Part shown: one piece after another, positions 58,213-64,000 of the stretch
Layout: every line of letters begins with the position of its first letter
How positions within the stretch are numbered: position 1 is the stretch's first letter
Position numbers and translations under genes: made by a program
Origin: JAICYJ01 sp963766445
GTDB lineage: Bacteria > Actinomycetota > Thermoleophilia > Gaiellales > JAICJC01
DNA length: 64,000 bases
Assembly (NCBI GenBank): GCA_963766445.1
Contig: CAVXZW010000029.1
Location: 195,374-259,373, forward strand
Reading direction: 5' to 3'
Notes under the pieces: generated by a model
Databases searched by the model: none
What the model was told of the DNA's origin: nothing
What the model saw: only the letters and a program-made list of their open reading frames with translations

Positions 58213-58740
58213 TTACGGATCGCCTTCAACCGGCGCCGCCGCAGGCCGCAGAGCGAGCTGCGCCAGGCGGTGCGCGGCGCCGTTCTCGGCCTCGGGCACC
58301 CAGCGATAGCGCAACAACGCGAACCGCGGCGAAAGCGACCTGATCTCGTCCGCGAGCAGCGCGATCTGCTCGCTGCGAACCGGCGCCTCGCCTCGCATGT
58401 GCGCCACCAGCAGTCGCGAGTCGGTACGCACCTCCAGTGAGTCGACACGCGCGTGAATCGCGGCGGTGAGACCGGCCAGCACCGCCCGATACTCGGCCAG
58501 CGCCGCGGTGGCGACGCCGATCGGGTGCGCCCCCTCGACCAGCACGACGCCGTCGTCCACGAGAAGGAACCCGATGGCCGCCGGACCCGGGTTGCCGCGT
58601 GAGCCACCATCACACCACAGCACCGGCAGGTCGGATTCCGTGGGCCGGTCACGCATCTTCGAGGCCTTCGACAACCGTCGCCGCTCGGCATCGGTGCGTG
58701 TGCCCCCGGCCTTGCGCGGGTTCCGTCGTCTCGTGGACAT
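58213..58740 (-). CDS. RNase H-like protein with altered last catalytic residue
   Basis: A 175-residue RNase HI-like protein with about 45 basic N-terminal residues (MSTRRRNPRKAGGTRTDAER). The fold shows VLWCDGGSRGNPGPAAIGF (first Asp), AALAEYRAVLAGL (Glu) and LEVRTDSRLLVAHMRGE (second Asp). At the last catalytic Asp, normally A-D-x-L-A, it reads AAHRLAQLA, so His stands in its place. Activity on RNA-DNA hybrids is uncertain. The start ATG 58740 lacks a clear signal. Confidence 0.8.
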   Translation of the reverse strand: MSTRRRNPRKAGGTRTDAERRRLSKASKMRDRPTESDLPVLWCDGGSRGNPGPAAIGFLLVDDGVVLVEGAHPIGVATAALAEYRAVLAGLTAAIHARVDSLEVRTDSRLLVAHMRGEAPVRSEQIALLADEIRSLSPRFALLRYRWVPEAENGAAHRLAQLALRPAAAPVEGDP

Positions 58741-58771
58741 GCGCGTAACGGCAGCGATCGTAACCCGCGAC

Positions 58772-59236
58772 CTACTCGATCGGGATCTCGAAGCGAGCGA
58801 TGATGCCGGGGTCGCCGCCTCTCGCGAGAAGCTCGGGATCGGGATCCCGAGTCGCCACCCATGCATACCCGTGTTCGGGGTAGGCGACGACGTCCGGGAA
58901 GCTGCCGGCACTGATCGCGAGGATCTGAGCGGGTTCTCTGGCCGGATTGCTGAACGCGTGCAGTCCGGCACGTCCCTCGGGGCAGAAGATGAAGTCGCCC
59001 GGAGCCAGCTGCTCCTCGCCGTGCTGGTTTCGGAAAACGGGACGACCGCTCAGGACGAAGAACATCTCTTCGGCTCCGAAGTGCATGTGCATCCGTATCC
59101 CCGGCGCGTCAGGGGCCAGTTCGTACAGCGTCGCCCCCATCCTGGCGTCGTCCGGCCGCCAGAAGATTCGATGCCGGGTGTCCTCTTCTTGGTTGTCTCC
59201 ATCCCATGCGTCGGAGAACAGGTTCTGACGAGTCAT
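58772..59236 (-). CDS. Cupin-domain protein
   Basis: A 154-residue single-cupin protein: MHMHFGAEEMFFVLSGRPVF with the metal histidines and Glu, APGDFIFCPEGRAGLHAFSN with the second His, and an Ala/Ile-rich strand AQILAISAG. Metal ligands appear complete, so a dioxygenase, isomerase or sugar-binding role is possible. GGAGGT precedes ATG 59236 by seven bases. The N-terminal MTRQNLFSDAWDGD is not recognised. No partner in the neighbourhood. Confidence 0.82.
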   Translation of the reverse strand: MTRQNLFSDAWDGDNQEEDTRHRIFWRPDDARMGATLYELAPDAPGIRMHMHFGAEEMFFVLSGRPVFRNQHGEEQLAPGDFIFCPEGRAGLHAFSNPAREPAQILAISAGSFPDVVAYPEHGYAWVATRDPDPELLARGGDPGIIARFEIPIE

Positions 59237-59581
59237 TTCGTGTACCTCCAGGTGGTAGCCGGTGGCACGCAGCGTCCGAGACCGCGTCGAACGCGGCCTG
59301 GGCGCCGGGCCGATTACGCGCGGCGATCGCCGCGTCGACCGCTATCTCGTCGCCAGATCCACAGCCGGATCGTACGCGTTCGCGAGGCTGTACGTCTCCC
59401 GCTCAAAACCCGGCGTGCACTGGAAGGCCGGGCAGCGGCCGTGTAGAACAAGGCACTAATGCGGCGCGCCGCCGTCGAAACGTGCCCTCCGGCGGCGCGC
59501 CGCAGGTTGTATCGGCACCGCGGCAGTCACCCTGAACGCTCCCGGACACCGTGCGGTGTGTGTCGGGTGTCGCCGCCGCGG
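59237..59581. other. Intergenic stretch with a strong hairpin at 59461-59503
   Basis: No protein is recognised. GCGGCGCGCCGCCG (59461-59474) and CGGCGGCGCGCCGC (59490-59503) form a perfect 14-bp stem with a 15-nt loop. It could terminate the zinc-ribbon gene on the minus strand, about 80 bp downstream of its stop; no clear U-run follows. Confidence 0.55.
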
Positions 59582-59725
59582 TTAGATCCGGCCGAGCTGC
59601 TTCGCCTTGCGTTTGCACGACGGGCAGAACCGCTCCTGATCGCTCGCAAGCGGCCGGTAGCAGAGCTCGCACGGCCGGGGGCCGTGTGACCGGCTCGAGG
59701 TCCTCGGTGGACGTTCTATGGCCAA
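59582..59725 (-). CDS. Small zinc-ribbon-like protein
   Basis: A 47-residue frame from TTG 59725: a basic stretch, then RPCELCYRPLASDQERFCPS with C-K-R-K. Two C-x2-C pairs (CELC, CPSC) form a likely zinc ribbon, with a basic C-terminus (KRKAKQLGRI). GGGAG lies six to seven bases before the TTG. Too short for most gene finders. A nucleic-acid-binding role is a guess. Confidence 0.5.
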   Translation of the reverse strand: MAIERPPRTSSRSHGPRPCELCYRPLASDQERFCPSCKRKAKQLGRI

Positions 59726-59812
59726 CAGGTTCTCCCGTCGAATCAGATACCTCTAGCCTACGGGCAATCCCGGTGGATTGTTAGTGCCGGGGTCGACGCC
59801 TGTGCCGACAGG

Positions 59813-59818
59813 TACAAT
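59813..59818 (+). promoter_or_regulatory. -10 box of the small gene at 59825, leaderless spacing
   Basis: TACAAT, six bases before ATG 59825. Confidence 0.5.
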
Positions 59819-59824
59819 CAGGGC

Positions 59825-60049
59825 ATGGAACTGGCACCGTTGACCGACGACGAGATTCAGCGTCTGCTGTACCCGCGCCGGAGAGCCGTGGCGCCGGGGT
59901 CGTTCATCGCCACGATTCGGATACCCGACGGCAGCGAGAGGGACCACCAGATCACGGCGGGCACGTACGACGGGGGCAGACTGATCGCGGAGCGTCTCGC
60001 CGACAGTAACCACGGAATCGTGTCGGGTTTCCGCCGCGCCACGGGTTGA
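59825..60049 (+). CDS. Small protein of unknown family
   Basis: A 74-residue protein: LAPLTDDEIQRLLYPRRRAV, then GSFIATIRIPDGSERDHQIT and DGGRLIAERLADSNHGIVSG. A beta-strand-rich centre is suggested; there is no motif or signal. The consensus-like TACAAT six bases before the ATG makes expression likely. Confidence 0.6.
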   Translation: MELAPLTDDEIQRLLYPRRRAVAPGSFIATIRIPDGSERDHQITAGTYDGGRLIAERLADSNHGIVSGFRRATG

Positions 60050-60177
60050 GGAACCCCTGCCGGGCGCGTCCCGCGCCTCGCCTCCCGCTTCGTAGAGCAG
60101 CGAGGCGTCGCGACGTCGCCGCGAATCATGGTCGAGCATTAGGGCATCTGCCCGGCGAAGGACATAGAACCCCGCAT

Positions 60178-60430
60178 TCATGTGATCACGCTGGCCGTGC
60201 GTGACCTCGATCGAGCGCTCGCCTTTTATCGGGACGGGCTCGAGTTGGAGTCGGCCGGGACTGATCCTGTCCCTGTACCCGCGCACGGAGCTGGCCAAGG
60301 AGGGTGCCGTTCGGGCCGCCGAAGTCGATCTGGAACCCCACGTGGTCAGTATGAGTTCACCGGCGACGATGACTCCCCGGCCGGAGCGATCGCGCTGTTC
60401 CACCCGGGTAGTTCACGACCGCATCGCATG
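60178..60430 (+). pseudogene. Scrambled VOC (glyoxalase-like) pseudogene
   Basis: Pieces of one VOC protein are present in the wrong order. The N-terminus HVITLAVRDLDRALAFYRDG with LELESAG comes first. Next, in another frame, is what is normally the later strand GLILSLYPRTELAKEGA. Then, back in the first frame, comes the middle segment EFTGDDDSPAGAIALFH. The order and frames cannot give a working protein. Internal duplication followed by deletion is one way to reach it. Confidence 0.65.
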
Positions 60431-60604
60431 ACAGCATTCGCGTTGGCGCCCGTCGGCCTGCAGCATGGTCACTCTGTGGTTCGACCGGATCCGGTCGACC
60501 CGACCGGACATGCCGCAGCCCGAAAAGTGGACCAGCCCCTTGCAGCCTTGGTACGAGGGCGTAAAGTCGACCTGGTCGCCACGGGGTTCCACGAAGGAGA
60601 GGCA

Positions 60605-62390
60605 ATGCAGGGGCACAGCTCTACGGCACGGACGTCACGCATGCAGAAAATCAAGGTCGGACTGGGGACGGCGGCGCTGGTCGCGGCCGCTTTCGCCGGC
60701 CTGCCGGCCACCGCATCGGGCGCCGCCGGTGTGGTCTACGCGCACACGATCGGCGGGCCTGGTCATGCCTCGATGTACGCTTCCGGGCTCGATGTTGACC
60801 CTTCTGGCAACGTGTACATCGCCGACACCGGGAACGACCAGGTGGCCGCGTACAGCCCCACCGGCAAGCAGTTGTGGCGGGTCGGGGTGCGAGGCACCAA
60901 GCAGCTGGGCCGCTTCAACAACCCGCGGGACGTCGCATACCTGAACGGCAAGCTGTACGTCGACGACACCGGCTGGAATCGCGTGCAGGTGCTGAACGCG
61001 TCCAACGGCGCCGCCATCTCGCAGTGGCCGGTGCACTTCGGCTCGACCCTCGGGATCACCGCCGGCGTGGATGGATCGGGCAATCACGTCATCTTCGTCA
61101 GCGAGGACATCCAGAACCGCGTGCAGGAGTTCACGCCGGCAGGTGGGCTGATCCGCACGTTCGGTACCGGCCTGGGGTCGGGACTGGGTCAGCTGAACGC
61201 CCCGCGCGACGCCGCCACCGACTCGGCCGGCAACGTCTACGTGGCGGACTACAACAACAACCGCATCGCCAAGTTCAGCCCCACCGGCGCGCCGCTGAAA
61301 GGGTGGGGAACGCGCGGCAGCGCCAACGGCCAGTTCATCCGCCCCTACGGCGTCGCCGTGGACGCAGCGCAACCGGGTGTACGTCGCGGATTCGGACAAC
61401 AACCGCATCCAGCAGTTCAGCGCGACCGGCGGCTACCTGCGCACCTACGGGACGCCCGGAACAGGCGGCAAGCAGTTCTTCCAGCTGCGGCGGGTGGCCG
61501 TAGGCACCGGCAGCTCGCCTCTGGTCTACGGCGCAGACCTGTGGGGCAACAAGGTCCTGCGCTTCTCCCAGACGGGCGTCTACCAGGCCACATACGGCGG
61601 TACGCCGGGCCCCAACGGCGGCTTCAACGAGCCGTCCGGCCTGGCCGTCGACTCGCAGACGTTCGTGTCCGACAGCGTCAATCAGCGGGTGCAGCGGTTC
61701 GCCACGGCCACCGGCGCCTGGCAGCTTTCGTTCGGGAACCGCGGCTGGGGCAAGACCGACTTGACGGGGTTCAACTGGCCGCGCGACATCACCATCAACA
61801 ACGCCACGAACACGATCTGGGTGTCTGACACCAAGAACAACCGGCTGCTGCAGTTCACCCGCGACGGGATCCCAACCGGCTCGTTCCTGGGCGAGGTCGG
61901 CAGCGCGGCCAACCAGCTGCACTGGCCGTTCGGCATCGCGTCGATCGGGGCGAATCTGATCGTCGCAGACACCTTCAACAACCGCGTCTCGCGCTGGTCG
62001 CCGGCGCTGGGGACGACCACGTGGCTGTCGACGGCCCTCTCGTTCCCGAAGGACGTGGCAGTGGCGAACGGCGTCGTGTACGTGGCCGACACCGGCAACA
62101 ACCGGGTGGTCGAGCTGAGCGCGAACACCGGCGCGCCGATCAGGAGCTTCGGCGGACTGCACGGCCCGGAGGGGATCGCGGTCGACGCGGCCGGCAACAT
62201 CTGGGTGTCGGACACCGCCTGGAACCGGATCGTCGAGCTGTCTCCGTCGGGGAGCCTGCTGCTTGCATTCGGCAGCGCCGGCTCCGCCCACAACCAGTTC
62301 AACCATCCGTCGCACCTGGAGATCTCAAACGGGCAGCTGTTCGTGTCCGACGAGTACAACGACCGCATCGAGGTGTACGACCTCCCGTAA
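60605..62390 (+). CDS. Secreted NHL-repeat beta-propeller protein, extra base near 61370
   Basis: A protein of about 594 residues. After a basic start comes a signal peptide (VGLGTAALVAAAFAGLPATA), then many NHL repeats, such as GLDVDPSGNVYIADTGNDQV, AATDSAGNVYVADYNNNRIA and IAVDAAGNIWVSDTAWNRIV. These predict one or two six-bladed propellers outside the cell. NHL propellers bind proteins or glycans. The frame changes at GCGC-AAC near 61370 (one extra C), after which YVADSDNNRIQQFSATGG continues. AAGGAGAGG precedes ATG 60605. An LPXTG protein follows 70 bp later. Confidence 0.87.
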
Positions 62391-62460
62391 GGGGACGATC
62401 GGTTTAGAGACTCGGGGTGGCGGGTACGGCACACCCGGTTCCAACTAGGGGTTGATTTTC

Positions 62461-62709
62461 ATGACGAAGGCTCTCAGGGGCGCGCTCGTCCTGCTCGGCT
62501 CGGCGGCGATGCTTGCCGTATCGGCGGCAACGGCGTTTGCCGGTGATGGGTACGCCAGCGGTGGTGTCGCGGGTGAGTCCACCGGCGGCGGAAGCGGGAC
62601 GGCACTCCCGTTCACGGGCACCGAGCTGGCGCTGTATGTGGTGACGGGTCTGCTGATCGTGGGTAGCGGCCTGGCGCTTCGCGCGTACTCCGCGCGCCGC
62701 GGCAACTAG
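62461..62709 (+). CDS. Small cell-wall-anchored protein with LPFTG sorting signal
   Basis: An 82-residue protein. The signal peptide GALVLLGSAAMLAVSAATAF ends in AFAG. A Gly/Ser-rich stretch of about 25 residues follows, then the sortase motif LPFTG, a hydrophobic segment (LALYVVTGLLIVGSGLALR) and a basic tail YSARRGN. It is exported and attached to the wall by a sortase, which is not in the window. The mature part is only a short linker, so it may be a stalk or a partner of the NHL protein upstream. AGGGG lies about eight bases before the ATG. Confidence 0.82.
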   Translation: MTKALRGALVLLGSAAMLAVSAATAFAGDGYASGGVAGESTGGGSGTALPFTGTELALYVVTGLLIVGSGLALRAYSARRGN

Positions 62710-62732
62710 GCTCACGGAGGTAGCGGATTGGT

Positions 62733-62760
62733 CGAGAGGACGCCTCCGGGCGTCCTCTCG
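62733..62760 (+). terminator. Hairpin terminator after the LPXTG gene
   Basis: CGAGAGGACGCC (62733-62744) pairs perfectly with GGCGTCCTCTCG (62749-62760), 4-nt loop TCCG. It ends 18 bp before the STAS gene start. Confidence 0.65.
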
Positions 62761-62778
62761 CGTTCACAGGAGGTCTGG

Positions 62779-63180
62779 ATGGCTCAAGTGACGTTGGAAC
62801 AGCTCACCGCAGACGTCTGGGTGGTGTCGCTGCTCGGTGAGCATGACATCGCCATGGTGGACGCGCTACGCGATCGCCTGGCCGAGGCGTTCACCCACGA
62901 CCCCCGTCTCATCATCGATCTAACCGAGGCGACCTTCGTCGATAGCACCGTGCTGGGCGTCCTGTTTGCCGTCGTCAACCAATTCACCAGCACAGCGGCG
63001 GGCGAAACGCTCGCGCTGGTCGTCCCGTCCGGAAGCACCGTCGAGCGAACCATCGCGCTGGCCGGGTTCACGCCGCCGATCGTCGCGACCTACCCCAGCC
63101 GCGACGAGGTACTCACGGCATGGCGGGACGGCGTCCGCCATACGCATCCCAATCCCCGCGCGTACCAGCAGCGGGGTTAG
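62779..63180 (+). CDS. STAS-domain anti-sigma factor antagonist
   Basis: A 133-residue STAS protein of the SpoIIAA/RsbV type: VWVVSLLGEHDIAMVDALRD, LIIDLTEATFVDSTVLGVLF and LALVVPSGSTVERTIALAGF. The phosphorylatable Ser stands in FVDST-VLG, at the family position. It would bind an RsbW-like kinase and release a sigma factor when not phosphorylated; no such kinase is in the window. AGGAGGT precedes ATG 62779 by five bases. Confidence 0.9.
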   Translation: MAQVTLEQLTADVWVVSLLGEHDIAMVDALRDRLAEAFTHDPRLIIDLTEATFVDSTVLGVLFAVVNQFTSTAAGETLALVVPSGSTVERTIALAGFTPPIVATYPSRDEVLTAWRDGVRHTHPNPRAYQQRG

Positions 63181-63279
63181 GGCCAAGGGTCGGCGGTGTT
63201 TGGCACGTCGTGGGCGGGGTACAGCCGAACTCAGGCAGGCTCCTGCGCTCAGGGGGCGGATCACCAGCAGGAGGCAGAT

Positions 63280-63438
63280 ATGGCTACGCACACGGAAGGC
63301 CGCAAGCAAGGACAGGAACAACGGCCGGAGGCCGATGGGCCGTCGACACCGGCTCCCCCCGCAAGCCCGGAGCACGGCAAGCCTGATAACCCGGAGAAGG
63401 CCGAGGACGTCCACGGCCACCCTGAGACACCCGTTTGA
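63280..63438 (+). CDS. Small hydrophilic, probably disordered protein
   Basis: A 52-residue protein: ATHTEGRKQGQEQRPEADGP, SPEHGKPDNPEKAEDVHG and ETPV. It is rich in Glu, Pro, Gly, His and Lys, without hydrophobic core or motif. AGGAGG lies six bases before ATG 63280, which supports translation. Such proteins are often stress-related, but no family is recognised. Confidence 0.55.
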   Translation: MATHTEGRKQGQEQRPEADGPSTPAPPASPEHGKPDNPEKAEDVHGHPETPV

Positions 63439-63452
63439 CCCCGCGGATGGGA

Positions 63453-63477
63453 TGCCGGAGGTGGGACTCGAACCCAC
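63453..63477 (-). other. Truncated tRNA 3' end (T-arm and acceptor strand)
   Basis: On the minus strand, GTGGG - TTCGAGT - CCCAC forms a perfect T-arm (63477-63461), followed by CTCCGGC (63460-63454) and a discriminator A. That is the 3' part of a tRNA. The matching 5' acceptor strand (GCCGGAG) is absent in the 120 bases upstream, so no complete tRNA exists. CCA is not encoded. It may be the att-site remnant of an integrated element. Confidence 0.5.
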
Positions 63478-63579
63478 ACGAGTCGGGACGCGATGAGTCT
63501 TCGGTGGTTTGTCAGTCTGCACCCCGTGGGTCTAGGGTGAGTGCCGGCTGGAGCAGGCCGTCGAGAAAGGAGTGATGTG

Positions 63580-63918
63580 ATGACGCGGTACCTGATCTCG
63601 TTCGATCAAGGCGCGATGGATCACATCCCCGATGAGGAAGGGCCTGCCGTGGGAGAGGCTGCGCATGCGGTGAGCCAGGAGGCCAGGGACGCAGGCGTGT
63701 TTGTGTTCGCGGGCGGATTCACTGAGGAGGTGAGCGTGGTAGCCACCGACGGGACGGTCACCGTCGCTCCGAAGAGCAAGCCGCATATCGGCGGGGGAAT
63801 GATCGTCGACGTGCCCTCCCGCGAGGACGCGCTCGAGTGGGCTGCCAAGATCGCCGTCGCCTGCCGCTGTGCTCAGGAGTGCCACGAGGTCCTGCCCGAC
63901 CCGGCGGTGGGCAACTGA
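63580..63918 (+). CDS. YCII-related protein
   Basis: A 112-residue YCII/DGPF-like protein: RYLISFDQGAMDHIPDEEGP, AHAVSQEARDAGVFVFAGGF, TVAPKSKPHIGGGMIVDVPS and ALEWAAKIAVACRCAQECHE. The ferredoxin-like fold is found in small proteins sometimes fused to sigma factors; the function is unknown. AGGAG precedes ATG 63580 by nine bases. After its stop (63918) the last 80 bp hold nothing recognisable. Confidence 0.82.
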   Translation: MTRYLISFDQGAMDHIPDEEGPAVGEAAHAVSQEARDAGVFVFAGGFTEEVSVVATDGTVTVAPKSKPHIGGGMIVDVPSREDALEWAAKIAVACRCAQECHEVLPDPAVGN

Positions 63919-64000
63919 TCGAGGCCCTGCATCGCCGATGTGGCCAGGTCTCACAGTCTCCAGCAATACGTAACTGGGTCAGAGTAGACGCACACATAAC

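Noticed and set aside
63440..63540. Complete tRNA or tmRNA gene on the minus strand
   Set aside because: Only the T-arm and acceptor 3' strand are present; the pairing 5' acceptor and a proper anticodon arm were not found.

Overview
The window is about 64 kb of high-GC chromosomal DNA carrying housekeeping genes. It looks like a deep-branching actinobacterium, probably class Thermoleophilia (Gaiellales/Solirubrobacterales-like). This rests on base composition, many GTG starts, a polA/rpsA/coaE/uvrB/uvrA block, a K+-independent membrane pyrophosphatase, Rex beside the Tsa genes, a non-adenylylated-type glutamine synthetase, and tandem GNAT, GCS2 and DUF2520 proteins. The taxonomic call is an inference. 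No prophage, transposase, rRNA or CRISPR array was seen.

Layout. 1-13.7 kb: amino-acid permease (cut by the window edge), proton pyrophosphatase, an operon GCS2 ligase - DUF1844-like - MTA phosphorylase, a glycosyltransferase, Rex, the t6A operon tsaE-tsaB-rimI-tsaD-glutaredoxin, type-4 uracil-DNA glycosylase, and divergent DUF2520-panC-panB. 13.7-24.3 kb is an accessory, decaying stretch: a broken AraC regulator, a glyoxalase, a DUF4188-like gene and its truncated second copy, a PIN toxin flanked by repeated glyoxalase tails, a coupled flavoprotein/ATP-grasp/polysaccharide-deacetylase cluster, and two adjacent genes sharing the same C-terminal TPR-like tail. 24.3-36.4 kb: hydrolases, a TetR unit with a perfect operator, kinases, D-aminopeptidase, PhoX-like protein, acetyltransferases, Nudix proteins, enoyl-CoA hydratase. 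36.4-52.6 kb: uvrA, PH-domain protein, CGNR regulator, uvrB, lytic transglycosylase, coaE, rpsA, a GH-like lipoprotein, polA, malic enzyme. 52.65-52.95 kb is a strongly structured non-coding element. 53-64 kb: GNAT, glnA, MFS transporter, a second GCS2 ligase, RNase H-like protein, cupin, small proteins, a scrambled glyoxalase pseudogene, an NHL-repeat secreted protein, a small LPXTG protein, an STAS protein, a tRNA 3'-end fragment and a YCII protein.

Two patterns run across the window. First, many genes have a TANNNT hexamer 6-9 nt before the start codon and no Shine-Dalgarno, the signature of leaderless transcripts; operon-internal genes instead overlap by ATGA/GTGA. Second, about fifteen conserved genes (including tsaD, tsaE, panC and uvrA) are interrupted by single-base shifts or a stop, while the flanking protein sequence is well conserved. 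I read most of these as assembly or read errors, and give such genes as one locus with the position of each break.
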